The position numbers were made by a program, and so were the translations under genes. From positions 13,126,915 through 13,190,914 of the forward strand of contig NC_021685.1 in NCBI RefSeq assembly GCF_000247815.1: a stretch of DNA of 64,000 nt, read 5' to 3'. Numbering within the stretch: the first letter of the stretch is position 1; every line of letters begins with the position of its first letter. Positions 12,901 through 25,300 of the stretch are shown here, piece after piece. Origin of the DNA: Ficedula albicollis (Eukaryota > Chordata > Aves > Passeriformes > Muscicapidae). A model generated the notes under the pieces. That model ran no database searches and was not told the origin of the DNA. It saw nothing but the letters and a program-made list of their open reading frames with translations.

Positions 12901-14649
12901 CTAAATACCCTGACTCTTCCTAATTAAAAAATAAAAAAAATCCCAACAAACTGATTTCTCCACCTTCACTTTTCTTACACACATTCTAATACATATATAT
13001 GTCTGTAGTATGTAAATATATACTGTACATTATAAATTTATAACATATCAGCATGGACAGATGTGGAAAGGCACATTAACACATACAGAGATAATTGATA
13101 CAGGTTCAGTCAATTGCATCTATAAATGTAAATACCACCAAGCGCTCACTCTGAGCAAGGATTTTACTCAGTGACTGAGCCTTGAAGGAAACTTGAAATG
13201 CATTACAAATGCACTCTGCACCATTTCTAATTCAGCCCCACAATAAAGAACATTTCTTTATTTCTGCTCACCCTCCCTCTTTAATAAACTCAAGGGCTTT
13301 GGCTTTCTACCCTTAAGCCTCTTGCTCACATTTCCATCATTAAACCTAAATATCAACCTCCTCCCATTTACAGACTGGGTTCTGTTTATTGATGCTGAAT
13401 GACCTCAAGCCCTTGATAAATGACAACAGCAGAAATGCCTAAGAACTAATATATATAATCGTGAAAATTTGAGGTTCACTCTGGGGTTTTGAAGAGCTGC
13501 TTGTAATTAAACCAGCCTATAATTTGGTAGGACAGACCACTATTACACAAAAGTACTTTCTGAAAAAAAACCAGCACAGGAGAAAAAAAAGCAGCCAGAC
13601 AGGTAATGGGAGACATTCTGTTATTTTCACTACTTTAGCAATTCTGAGATCAATTATCATTTACCATTTACATTCTTCATATGGAATTTTAATCAAAGCT
13701 TGCTTAATTAAGTTTTAATTTAAATTACACTAAACCAGTGATAAATAAATCAATGATCAAATCACTGACTTCAAACAGAGAAGACCTTTACCAAACTCCC
13801 TGGCTTGCCAAACCCCACCATCTGTACATTTCCCAGCTACCAGACTAATGAATTTCAAGGTTATATTACCAAGTGTAAGATACAATTTCTGGCCAACATC
13901 AGACAGTGGAAATAAAGCGCGTATGAAATGCTTTCACATCATTTCTGACATGAAAAGATCTGGGAACAACTTTACGTGACTCCTTATTCCCTTCAATAAA
14001 GAGCAACATAAGACTTAAGTAAAACTCCTCCAAAGATGATTTCAGGCAGAAATCTGAAAATTGCAAAACTCAGCTTATTCAATACTGTGGAGTAAGGTTT
14101 TTTTAAGAGGAATTGCCTGAACAATGAGCACATTTTCAAAATGAACTATAACTCTCCCTCCTCTGACCCTCTGAAACTCTAAAAGCTGATTTGAGTGATT
14201 AAATGACAGCTGCAAGTCATGACAAATCTGGCACAGAATATAATTTTTAAGAATGCCTCAAAGTCCTGCCATCACTAATGTCTGTCATCACCCACCTTTC
14301 CATCATTTCTTGGCTCATATTAATTGATTTTTTTTCAAGTTTACGTGACTTATATCTCTGGACATCGTATTTTTCATGCAGCTTTTATTTCCATTAACTT
14401 GAGACACACTTGAGTCTCCACCATCTGCTGGGCACTGACAAAATGCAGGATAAATAAACTGTGCAGTGGAACGTGTTTCTGCCACTCTGGGTAACAGCAT
14501 TTAGGTACCTGTATGGATGGGAAGGAGAACAGGACCATGGGGGGGAATTATGTTCATGTGTATTTGTATATACACGTGCTCTGTATGGAAATCACCCAAA
14601 AACTACACAAGTTTCCAGTATATGGATACGGACAATAACCATACATGTC

Positions 14650-14669
14650 TATATATATATATATATATA
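14650..14669. repeat. (TA)n microsatellite
   Basis: Ten TA units directly preceding the hexamer array, separated from it by catgcc. Confidence 0.9.
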
Positions 14670-14676
14670 CATGCCT

Positions 14677-14970
14677 AAATATAAATATAAATATAAATAT
14701 AAATAATAAATATAAATATAAATATAAATATAAATATAAATATAAATATAAATATAAATATAAATATAAATATAAATATAAATATAAATATAAATATAAA
14801 TATAAATATAAATATAAATATAAATATAAATATAAATATAAATATAAATATAAATATAAATATAAATATAAATATAAATATAAATATAAATATAAATATA
14901 AATATAAATATAAATATAAATATAAATATAAATATAAATATAAATATAAATGTAAATGTAAATATAAATA
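14677..14970. repeat. (TAAATA)n hexanucleotide microsatellite
   Basis: About 49 tandem copies of a six-base unit, nearly perfect, with one slip (aaataataaa) at 14701-14710 and TAAATG variants near the right end. On the minus strand, the direction of TENM2 transcription, the array reads as repeated TATTTA. The apparent Tyr-Leu and Lys-Tyr repeat reading frames here are translations of the repeat and not genes. The true length is uncertain because the array abuts a duplicated segment and a gap. Confidence 0.97.
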
Positions 14971-15049
14971 TCTATTTAATAATATCTGATTAAATATTAC
15001 TGATAGCATATGTTATAATAGCCTTGAAATAGGTCAACAAAGGGGTTAA
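14946..15049. repeat. Left copy of identical 104-bp gap-flanking sequence
   Basis: From the TAAATG-variant end of the hexamer array to aggtcaacaaaggggttaa, this 104-bp segment is repeated without a visible difference immediately after the N gap, at 15343-15446. Identical sequence on both sides of a gap is the usual mark of unmerged overlapping contig ends, so this is probably a false duplication. Confidence 0.9.
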
Positions 15050-15342
15050 NNNNNNNNNNNNNNNNNNNNNNNNNNNNNNNNNNNNNNNNNNNNNNNNNNN
15101 NNNNNNNNNNNNNNNNNNNNNNNNNNNNNNNNNNNNNNNNNNNNNNNNNNNNNNNNNNNNNNNNNNNNNNNNNNNNNNNNNNNNNNNNNNNNNNNNNNNN
15201 NNNNNNNNNNNNNNNNNNNNNNNNNNNNNNNNNNNNNNNNNNNNNNNNNNNNNNNNNNNNNNNNNNNNNNNNNNNNNNNNNNNNNNNNNNNNNNNNNNNN
15301 NNNNNNNNNNNNNNNNNNNNNNNNNNNNNNNNNNNNNNNNNN
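15050..15342. other. Assembly gap (293 N)
   Basis: A run of 293 undetermined bases. The gap lies next to a long microsatellite and between two identical 104-bp segments. The real sequence is probably either no gap at all or additional hexamer repeat. Confidence 0.99.
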
Positions 15343-15446
15343 ATAAATGTAAATGTAAATATAAATATCTATTTAATAATATCTGATTAAATATTACTGA
15401 TAGCATATGTTATAATAGCCTTGAAATAGGTCAACAAAGGGGTTAA
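15343..15446. repeat. Right copy of identical 104-bp gap-flanking sequence
   Basis: Matches 14946-15049 throughout by eye. It begins ataaatgtaaatgtaaat, meaning inside the end of the hexamer array, as expected if a second contig started within the same repeat. Confidence 0.9.
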
Positions 15447-15673
15447 AAATAGTCAAAATAGTGGTTTGAAAAGAGGGATTGGTTTCTTTTCCTCTTGGGA
15501 AAAATATTATTCTAAATAAATAAATAAATACCTTTTTTTTTCCTTCCCTAAGCTATTTGCTATATATAAGACCAGTGCTCTAAAATCCATCATATTTGAA
15601 AATAAACTCATTTTGAAAGACTCATAAAAAATATAAATCAACCACTTTAATAAAATAACAATTCTACAGAACA

Positions 15674-15780
15674 GGTGGGGGTTTTTTGATGGGTTTTTTG
15701 GGGGTCTTCTGTGTTTATTTTTTTGTGTTTTGTTTTTGGGGGGGTTTTGGTGGTTTTTTTTTTGGTTTGTTTGTTTTGTT
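15674..15780. repeat. G/T-rich low-complexity tract
   Basis: About 107 bp almost devoid of A and C on the plus strand, with G runs of 3 to 7 (ggtggggg, ttgggggtc, tttggggggg) separated by T runs. The corresponding TENM2 pre-mRNA strand would be C/A-rich. The G runs on the plus strand could form G-quadruplex structure. Confidence 0.8.
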
Positions 15781-18700
15781 TTCTATGGTGTAATTCTGCC
15801 CAATTATTTCAAAAATTTCCATCACATGACAAATAAAAGTTTTAAGGCAATGATCACTTTAAAAAGTAATGGCTTCAAGATTTTGAAGACTGAAGAAACA
15901 AAACCAATACTGATGTGGACCTATTTAACTGCACACCATCTCTGCTGGAGTGGTTAAAGATGCAAGCACAGATGTTTATTTCCCTGTTCTTCCTAATGAT
16001 CATCCTTTTCTATTGGAGAACAATATTTGCTTTACTGACAGCCAGCAAAATATTCCATTATTATCTCCAGAGGTTAAAAAAATGCTGGTAATGTCATATT
16101 TGATGTCCACCCAAAACATGACAGTAAATTTCACTTTGGAAATCCCATTATTTCCCTAGAAGAAACATGGATATTCCAAGTTGAATTAAAAATTCACTGC
16201 TATTTTCATTTGCTTCATTAACAAAATATTTTCCATCATATATGTTGTGTTTTAAGTGGAGACACAATTTTATTTCCAGAAACTTTATGATGCAATTTTA
16301 ATTATATGCAAATTCCTGCTTAATTGATTAGTACAATAATGCCTATGTGAGGCATAACAATCCTCTATAATGACACAACAGAACTCTGTGTTGCTCTGAG
16401 CCACTGATATTTAAGTATTCCCAGAGTAAGTGCCAATGGCTTTTTTGGAGTTCTTCCAGAATTCAAAAAAGGGACCTAACTTTGCTGTCATTAAAAACAA
16501 CAGCATAATTCTTTTTTGGTTTCATCTTTGAAAAAATTCAACATTTTCTTTTTTCACCTGTTGATTTAATATTCACCAATACTGAATTTCTAAAGTATCA
16601 TGAAAATGATTCAACCAAGCTCAATGGAAATGCAGGACCCTGAAGTTTGCATATAAATTCAAAAATTTCTTCATAATACTGTCTGTGTCTTGACTGACAT
16701 ATAATGTTTGCAGTGGATCAGTCTGTAAATCTGCTATTTCAAGCTTGCTTGTCTATTAATTTTTAGATTCTGTAATAAGCTTTTAACACTTCTAGCTAAA
16801 AAATGGTAGCATAAAAATTTCTCAAAAAAATCCTAAGGTTTGCACCAAGACAAATTATCCATATTCTGATATGCATCACCTGTAAATATGAGTGGGTTTA
16901 ATACCCTTATGTCACCTTGCTTAGCAGTGTGAATTCAGCTATGGAGAATCCTTTCATTGGTTTACATTTTGTAACTGTGAAACAGAGATGGCCACATGAA
17001 AAGTGCCAAAAGGAACACCAGGCACCGAGTTTGAGGCTCAAACAAGATATAAGAACAAATAAAAGCAGGCGAGCAGCTTCATTATGTGAATTTTGATGAA
17101 TAGGGTGCAAACGAGAAATCATTAGAGAGCCCTTAACCATCATCTAATAACAGAGATTAACAAAAGCAGCGGGGAGAGCTGTAAGAAAATCAGTTCCCTT
17201 TCATTCCATGGAGGCTGTCAGAGCAGGCAGAGCCCAGCCACAGCTCCTTCTCCATCTGAGCAATTTGCTCTGTGCTGCTCTGAATGTTCTCCACCCCTGT
17301 GAGCTCCACTCATGGGAATATTCAGCAACGTTCATATATTGTTGATACAGTATTAAATTGGCCATGTCTCACACCTTCAACAGATCCCAAAGTGCAAATC
17401 CAAGGTGGAAGAAAGCATTAAATATCATGAAAATATGAAGTGGGCAGTTTCTACAGGAGCCCAGTGTCCTGGAGAGCTGCTCTCATGGCAGGGCTGCTGT
17501 GGGAAGCTCCCACTGCTCCCACCAGGGATGCCTTGGAGTGGCTCCCTAGAACAGAGGCTAGGCAGAGTTAAAAGAATAAAGTGGGTATTTTTTAAAGGCC
17601 TTCAACAGATACACCTTGGGCAGTCAAAAGCCTGGCAGCAACTACACACAGGATGGACAATGGTCACAAGTATTTCGGACAGTGATGGTCACGAGTTTTT
17701 CAGACAGATTTATGTTTGGTTATGTTTGTTCTATTTGCATATCAGGGGTTAATCCTCCAGTTACAGCTTCAGGGAATGAAGTCACATTCCCCCAGTTTGC
17801 TTCTCCCCCCACCCCCCAATTCACTTGTATTGATACTTTTCAGGGCCTGAGGCTGTGATGGTGACCTTGGTTCTCAGGAAGGATTGTTTTGTCTGACCAA
17901 ACTGTGATGAGAGCTCACTAGCACTCTGCATGGAGTTCAGAGTTACACTCCAGTGCAGTGCAGGACATGAAAAACATAAAGCTGAAACCTAAGGCATCAC
18001 CTCACTTAAGGCATTTGCTCTGTGTCTGCCCTGAAGTGAGAAAAGAAAAACTTAAGCCTGGAAAAGGAACACAAATCTAACAGTGGCTCAGACTGGAGAC
18101 TAATAGGGGGAGTTACAGAGAGTTTTGCTTAGAAAACACATGATGGGGTTAGAAAAACTAGAGGGGAAAATTACACTTTTTATGTTCTCTCTACTTATTA
18201 TTTTTCTTGTTTTGATAATACTACATTGAAGCCACAATCTGAAATTATACAATTTCAGTACAGTTTTCTCAAACTTTTTAGGTGCTTTCTCATAAAACCA
18301 CCTGAGAACGTTTTGTGGAAATTAGAAGTAATTCAACAGCAAAATTTTTACACAGATTTAAACCTAATGGTCTTATTTCTGTAGATCCTCTCAATATAGG
18401 CCTATAATACAGATTTTTTTGTCAATAAAATGAATTTAACAGATTAGTTATTTAAAAACAGCTCAAAATCTAAGATTCTCAGAAGAAAGAGGAAGTGTTT
18501 AAGGTAGATATTCAAACATCCCCCAAGAACCTAACATAAACCCCCAGGTATCCTACCCTTTTCCCCAAACCAAAAAAACATCAAACCAACCATCCAGATT
18601 TTGAATTTGTGCCTCTATATCCCTTAGGAATTTGCAAATTTGAATTGAATCTGCCTGTTCTATAAAGAAAAAACCACTCTATAAACCAATAAACTATGCT

Positions 18701-19128
18701 GTGAAGAAACCACTGGACCCAGAGGCTGTTGATCCAGCAGGATCCACCAGCACTCATTTGCTCAAAGACATGTAAATGCTAAACATGAAGCAGCTGGCAC
18801 CAGCTGAACCCAGTGTGACTGCCTGGTGCTCCCCAGAAGAATCAGCTGCACTGGGGGGCTCCTGGTCTCACTGAGCAATTGCTGGAGCTCCCCAGAATAA
18901 AACTGCCTTGATAAAGAGCTGTGAAACAGCACCAGTTGCTTTGTGACAGTAGGATATTAATGGAAATTGTTCCGAAAAAAGAAATTGAAACAAGAGTCTC
19001 TCAATGCATTTGTGTTTCTGGCATGATCTCAGAGGAACTGAGGAATCAAGGCTGTGGAATCCTTCCAGCTTCCTTCCCTCAACAACAGAAAATAAAAAGA
19101 AGGAAAAAGATATTTAGAACTGGTGTGT

Positions 19129-19247
19129 AGTTGGAAAGCAAAGGAAGAACTAGGTTTAGTGGCCATCTATGTACATCTGGATGACCGTGCAGTTGGAAAG
19201 CAAAGGAAGAACTAAGTTTAGTGGCCATCTATGTACATCTGGATGAC
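19129..19247. repeat. Two-copy tandem duplication, 62-bp period
   Basis: Both copies start agttggaaagcaaaggaag and end tacatctggatgac. Copy 1 starts at 19129 and copy 2 at 19191. There is one clear difference (actaggttt versus actaagttt) and a short spacer, cgtgc. Two copies only. Confidence 0.9.
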
Positions 19248-21758
19248 AACTGCCAGTGATCTGTATTATCTCCCTTTCCCCTGCAAACCATTTGGAAGGG
19301 TGGCTGTGCCACCTGTGGGACGGGCTGGCCTTCAGCTGCTGCCAGGGGTGAGTTTCCAGCCAGCCCCGAGTCTTTCCCTTAGCTAGCTCTGTAAGGACAG
19401 TCCCTCACCAGCCTTTCTGCAGCACCAGAACCCCCACTTCTCAGCCTGCTCATACCCTTCACTCTCCACAACCTCCTAATCCCATCATGATTTCAAGTCA
19501 GTCTTAAACTGGAAATTTACGGCTAGGAAATACCTCAATTTCTTCAAGACACTCTGTTTTTCTCTTCTCCAGCTGCAGATAGCTCTCTCAAGTATAACTA
19601 ACTGGCCTTAACATGTCTACTAAGTAAATGGATTTTAGAAGAAATAGCTGTTTTCTGACTAGTTTCTGCTTGCTTCAAACCACAAGACAAACTATTCACA
19701 AATATCTCTTTGAATTTTGCTACATTTTTAGATGAAAAAAGAGAATGAAGAGACAGACTTGGAAAATGCAGAAACAATAAAGATTTAGTTTTTGAAATTC
19801 AGAACCATTTCATTTTGAACACTTAAAAGCAAATATTTTCAACCTTTCATTTTGATGATTTAAGTGTTTTTCCTTTTTTTTAACCCACACTTTAAAGTAA
19901 AATACAAAGATTGAAAATAAGAGTGAGGAAAAAACCTAACCCACATTCTCCTGTAGATTGAGAATTTCATATTGCTCTTCCTAACCAAATTTGCTGATTG
20001 TAAAGGTCCAAATTTCTTCTTTCATCCCTCCTAAGTCTTACCAATGGCATTTTTATTTGTTTGGCCTCCATGTTACATGGTTTTGCAGCAAGTTTTTTTC
20101 AGGTAAGTGGAAATGCAGGTGCCAGGAGTTGATGAAACCTTCATGTCAGGGTCACAAAGGTTTTACTTGCCTTTATTTGCCCAGACCCCTTCCTCAGTCT
20201 CAGCCCCTGAGAGAATCACTCAGAGCCATCTTCTACCACTTGAGCTCCAACTCCTCAAACTACCTCCTCTCAACTTTACAAATTAATTATAATTACTTTA
20301 CCTTTTAAAATTATGTTTTCAGAAATATGAAGCTCACAAGCTGACAAAAATTTTACACCTTTCCATATTTGCTAGTCCCTATAATTGACAGGTTTCTGTC
20401 AAGTAAAACAATTATCCACCTGTTTGCAGGAAAAAATATTAAACATGCTCAACACTGCTTTGCTAGGCAGAACATTTCACACCTCATTACTTAATTGAGG
20501 AGTTAGCCTTGCATTCAGCGTACAGAATTCCTGCTGATTCCAGTAGAATATGCTATTTGTATACCCCAAAATAATTACCATGTCATATATGTTACAGATT
20601 AAATTAATTCACTACACAATATTAAAGTCCAGATTTCTGAGATCTTCCCAAATTACATGGATTTGCAGTTCCATACTACCAACTGTTCTCTAGGTCTAAA
20701 GATCAAGAGGAATCTTTCAAAATAAGAGGGTCAGAAATCTTTTTCTTAGAGAGTATTCAGACAATACTGATTTTTTTCTGTTATTGCAAATGGAGTTTTT
20801 GGGGCATGGCAGTTCACAGCAAACCAATCCCTCTTTTGCAGATTTTGAAAGATTTATCAGCACAGTAACAATCCCAGCTTTAAGGGTTTGGGGTATATAG
20901 GCTTCTATGCCCACACATTTTATTTTATCATTTATAAAAAGTTATTATCATTTTCTACAGTGTTCTAGTTATTGCTCCTAAATCAGCAGAGCATCAGGTA
21001 CAAGGAGTCTTCTCAAAACAATCCAATTTCCATACCAGATTGCCAATTTTCCTTCCTTTTGATTTAGCAGGTTTTTCTTTCAGATCCAAACTATGCAAGA
21101 TAAGCACCAGTTATCACTACAATTGTAGGGATGCTGTTATGGTTCTGCTTGTAGGTGTGCATTTATTTATTTATTTCACAAATCCTTACCCTTGACATGA
21201 ATAAAAGGAGATAAAAGCTCGGTTTCTGAGGATCCCACTGTTCCAGCCCCATGACACCCAGCACAAGTGCATTAGACAGAAAGGAACCATTGTAGAGGAG
21301 CAACGTGTGAGGCAATACCTTGGTGGGGCGAGGCAGGGATCCAAGGAGAGGGGAATGACTAATAGCATCCTACATGGATGGAAAAGGTCACTGCAATAAA
21401 AGCAACCTGGGGAACTGGGAGTGAGTGGAGAGTTGCTACAGACTGGAAGAAAACACAAAATCCAAACAAACAGAACAGAGCAAGAGACAAAATTTCCTTC
21501 ACATGTGAATGTGACAGAGCTGTGGAGTCATTTTAGGAGCTGACAAAATGAAACAAGATTCCCTCTATGCCTTGATGTGAAATGATCTGAAAAATAAGCA
21601 TTTACTCAGGCCAGTGATTAACTTCTACAACATTCAAAGTCCTCAACTTCCTGTGTAGCGATCTGTCAGAAACATAAATTATGCATGTTTGCAATGTAAT
21701 AAAAAAGGCATGTTTGGTTGACTTGATTCCATGAGGAAAAAATAGCCCCTCATCTGTA

Positions 21759-21764
21759 GTTTTA
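21759..21764. repeat. Left target-site duplication of the solo LTR
   Basis: gtttta, directly before the TG terminus. It matches gtttca at 22354-22359 in 5 of 6 positions; the mismatch would have to be a post-insertion change. Confidence 0.5.
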
Positions 21765-21878
21765 TGTAGGTGTAGAAGAGATTATAGGTGACCTTGCCCC
21801 TGATAAGTCACAGTTGTATGAATTACCAAAAAGAGGAACAGCCTTGCCCTTAATGGGTTGCAGCTGTGACTAATAAAG

Positions 21879-21960
21879 TTAAGTGTGATAAAAGGGGTGG
21901 GTTTTCTGGTTAGGAGATCTTAAGTGTGATAAAATGGGTGGGTTGTCTGGTTAGGAGATC
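21879..21960. repeat. Internal LTR tandem duplication, 41-bp period
   Basis: Two adjacent 41-bp copies of ttaagtgtgataaaa...ttaggagatc inside the left part of the LTR, with a few substitutions (aggggtgggttttc versus atgggtgggttgtc). U3 regions often carry duplicated enhancer-like blocks, so this may be such a block (inference). Confidence 0.85.
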
Positions 21961-22109
21961 TTGGAGGCAGAGGGCCTGGAGAAAGAGGACCTTGAGGAGC
22001 CCTGTGGAAGGAGGAATGATCCAGAGAGACACAAAGAAGACTGAAACAAGAAAGAGTTGCTGCAGTAAAGATCTGCTATGATCCCATCTGGGTCTGATGG
22101 ACTTAGAGC

Positions 22110-22246
22110 CTGCAGTCAGAGTCGAGCTAGGTAAAAGCCTGTGCTCAGAGTCTGCAAACAATACTTGCAGTCATAGTCCAGCAGGAAATAGCCAGCAGTC
22201 AGACTGCAGTTGGACCCTACAGTAGGAACTGCTATAGTCAGAGTCA
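22110..22246. repeat. Five imperfect copies of a gcagtcagagtc motif within the LTR
   Basis: Related short motifs occur near 22110 (tgcagtcagagtc), 22142 (tgctcagagtc), 22164 (tgcagtcatagtcc), 22194 (agcagtcagactg) and 22233 (atagtcagagtcagg), spaced about 20-40 bp apart. The clustering suggests an internal repeated element in the LTR. Confidence 0.65.
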
Positions 22247-22353
22247 GGGTGGTTGAGCTGTAAAGAAGAATAAACCAGGACCTTTTTCGTGTTGTTGAAT
22301 GAGACTCTGTGCCTTGGCTGATCTCTACCCCTAACGAGAGGTCTGCTGCAACA

Positions 22354-22359
22354 GTTTCA
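22354..22359. repeat. Right target-site duplication of the solo LTR
   Basis: gtttca, directly after the CA terminus of the LTR, pairing with gtttta at 21759-21764. Confidence 0.5.
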
Positions 22360-25300
22360 GTCTGTAATCCTTTGAAATTTTGTGGGAATTACAAGCTGCC
22401 CAGGAGCTGGATCAGATCAAGACTTGCACCGGAGTTCCTGACTCCTTGGAGCTTTGCAGGGTCTGCTGTGCACTGCCACACTGGGCAGACAGGGTGTGAG
22501 CAAAAAGCATCACCAGAAAGCCCCATCAAATGCCATGCTCAGCTCTGAGTGCATCTGAACATCTGCTCGTTCTCCCAGGAGAAATTTGGGTAACCTTGCA
22601 CCAAAATAAAGCATATGTTTATTGGAGGAACCACAGATTCTTATTACATTCCCACTGTAGCAGTGGCTGCACAAGGTAGCTGAAGTTGAGACTGTAAGAA
22701 ACACAAAATCCTGGTCTGCAAAAGCATTCAGCAGCAGAAGATGCAGTGATGCAGGCACAGGAGGCCTCCTAACAATATGGTTTGTGCATTTGAAGAGCTA
22801 GGTTAGGAAGTATCAGGAAAGGATAATTTGCTTGGCTGAGCTCTGCTTTCAGCAGAGGTTTCATCAGTAAAGCTGCATGTGCAAACCCTTCTACGGCATG
22901 TGCTCCCAGAGGGCTGTGGCAAGGAAACACAAAGGGAAAAATATTCAGAGTAAAATGACAGAGTCCAGATTTCTTTCTGTTTATGCTGCAGGGATGCTGC
23001 AGACACGCATGGGAGAACTGCCAGGCAAAGAGTCAGGCATTAATAGGGCAAGAAAAAAATAACACCAAGAATAATTAGTAATCACTGATCAATTTCTCCA
23101 GTAATGTGCTGGTTTCCCATCTCCTGTACTGTTTAAAATAAGACTGAGTATCTGCTGAAGGAAAAAAAAATCCTAATTTTGATTGATTTCAGCATGCTTT
23201 ATATGAAGACAAACTCAGTTTCTAGAGATGTTAATGTGATAAATAGGTGACATATATTTACAGTTTGCCTGATAAGATGCTAATATTTATAATCATATTA
23301 AAAACAGGTATCAAAACTGTAAACCCATTAATGTAATTTTATAACTAGGAGTAATAGTTAAGCACTAGATAAATGCACAATTTATCATTTAAATAAACCA
23401 GAAGTGTATGGTGTATCAAAATCAGAAAATCCATAAGACAAGATATTGACTTGTATGAAAAGTGTCTCCTCGCTTTCAAGTGTTTGTAATGCACTTACTT
23501 GGATTTATAGGGAGAAAGAAGCAAGTTACTAAACTTTCTGCTCTTAAAAAACCAAACAACCAAGCCACCCACAGAACGTTCTGTATACAAGAATTGCAAA
23601 ATATTTTTAAGAAATAATACCCTAAATTTTAGGCTCTCTACTTTGTAGCCCATGAAGCACAAGCAGTTTGCATATGCTCAACTCTTCACTTCAATCAGCT
23701 ACCAAGTTGTGTTGGTAGGCAGCTAAAAACATGAAATTTCTTCTAAATGTTGGCTTTTCACGTGTACAGCAGCACTATCTACTATGGAAGTTGTCAGGAC
23801 TGTGCCACTGCCAATGAAAGGGAGATACTGTTCAGAAGGTTAAAAACTCTGTATCAAAAGACAAAATTATTAGAAAGCCTGAAGAGTTCTTCCCACACAA
23901 CATGACTTACAGCAGAGACTGTCAGCAAGAACAGTATTAGCCTTTTCTACACACAAAGGAAAAACATACAAGCAGCATCTGGACTCAGCATATGAAAGAA
24001 AGAGAAGAAAATAAAGAGTATTTTCTGCTTATAATTGCAGTATCCTCAGTGCCTTTCAGTTTTCAAGCAAGGTACCAAGTCTAGGCACTGATTTTCTTGG
24101 TGCAATTACACAGAGCAACAATGTCGAGCCTTTAAATTTCAAAAGCTTTCCAAAGTTTCCCAGTTATTGGTGATCTCTAAGTAGCTGCCACAATTCAGAA
24201 CGAGCATTGGGAATGACCGGCCACAGGCACTGAGCTGTGTCCCAGCCATCAGGGAATCTGCCACAAACCAGCAATACACAGAGAAATGGAAACTTGGGAA
24301 GTCCATGCTGCAGCTGCTTTGCTGGGGACTTTTGTTGCTACAGGAGCTCCCAGTTCAACACGTTTACAAACCTTTTAACAATCAAAAGCTGCTTAAAAAA
24401 AACCAACTCTCCAACTCTCAAAACCACGGTGAGCTTAAAAAAACCCTGTAAACAACAGAATTGGAGTCTGTTCTCAATTCTATAGCTTTTTGTAATTCAT
24501 TATCATTTTTATTACCATAGAACATTCTGTTTGAGATTGGATTGTTATTAGTATGAATTTATAAATTAATAAATAGAATGTCTAATATCTAGAATCATGT
24601 CTTCCGGCTGAAATTCAGACATCTGCAGGCATCACCAACACAGGGTACAGAGATTAGCAGCAGCAATAATATCAGTAATAGTTGCAGCAACATGGAGCTG
24701 ATACTTTAGAAAAAGTATACCCTTTGGTTTCAGTGGGAAAACATTGTTCATGCTGTTCCCTCCACTTCTAATTCCTGTTCTAAGCTCTAAAATTAGATTC
24801 AGTGCTCAAGAGATGCAACAGAATGAGAATGTAACTGGTCATTAAGGATTTAGAGAATTCAAGTATTAGAAACAAATTCAGAAAAAAATTATTTATTTAA
24901 AGGCCTTGCTGCTACATCCACACACTGTTTAAACAGTAAGTGTACAAAGACACTCTTGCTTGCAACCTCAAAGCTAGGCCAGGCTCCATAGCACAAACAA
25001 ACACATAATTTACTTTTCATTTGGAAAAAGAAATTAAAATGATCAGTCTACCACCCTTTTCTTGCATTGCTGTAAAACATAAGAATAAAGCTCCTTATGG
25101 CATTTGCTTGTGAATACATTGAGTGAGAAGCACTCTTTCTCAGGAGAATTGTATACACAGCTGTAATGCAGCACTGCCTTTTGGAGACAGCTATAGGAAA
25201 ATATAGGAAATAATTTAGAAACCCCAAACCTGGAACCTTAACTGATTTTAACCGTTGCTGCTTTAAGAATAACTTGACAAATTCTACAATGCCATATTCT

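Larger units (their letters stand above)
2911..14649. other. Intronic sequence, no gene recognised
   Basis: About 11.7 kb with no supportable exon. Frames of 165 codons (6082-6579, minus) and 176 codons (9793-10323, minus) occur in the more GC-balanced parts, but they have no domain signature and are near the number expected by chance. Low-complexity patches include aaataaaat repeats at about 10745-10765. Candidate conserved non-coding stretches at 3890-4260 and 12600-12900 are listed separately with low confidence. Confidence 0.55.
15447..21758. other. Intronic sequence, no gene recognised
   Basis: About 6.3 kb of mainly AT-rich intron. It holds a G/T-rich strand-asymmetric tract at 15674-15780, an (AAAT)n patch near 15512, a C-rich patch near 17804-17818 (ctccccccaccccccaat) and a 62-bp two-copy duplication at 19129-19247. 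No open frame carries a recognisable domain. Confidence 0.55.
21765..22353 (+). mobile_element. Solo LTR of an endogenous retrovirus, about 589 bp
   Basis: The segment begins TGTAGG and ends GCAACA, giving the TG...CA termini of an LTR. It is flanked by gtttta (21759-21764) and gtttca (22354-22359), a 6-bp target-site duplication with one mismatch. An AATAAA polyadenylation signal lies at 22269-22274, about 80 bp before the 3' end and followed by a T/G-rich stretch, as in a U3-R-U5 layout. No tRNA primer-binding site (TGG...) or coding sequence follows, so the internal part is absent and this is a solo LTR. A 6-bp duplication favours a class II (ERVK-like) element, but the family is not assigned. 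It lies antisense to TENM2, the orientation usually tolerated in introns. The exact 5' boundary is inferred from the target-site match. Confidence 0.75.

Noticed and set aside
14554..15009. Open frames encoding Tyr-Leu, Lys-Tyr and Tyr-Ile repeats
   Set aside because: They are six-base-repeat translations of the TAAATA array in several frames, with no start context or domain.
22360..22460. Internal retroviral sequence following the LTR
   Set aside because: No primer-binding site or coding remnant follows the 3' end, so the element was left as a solo LTR.
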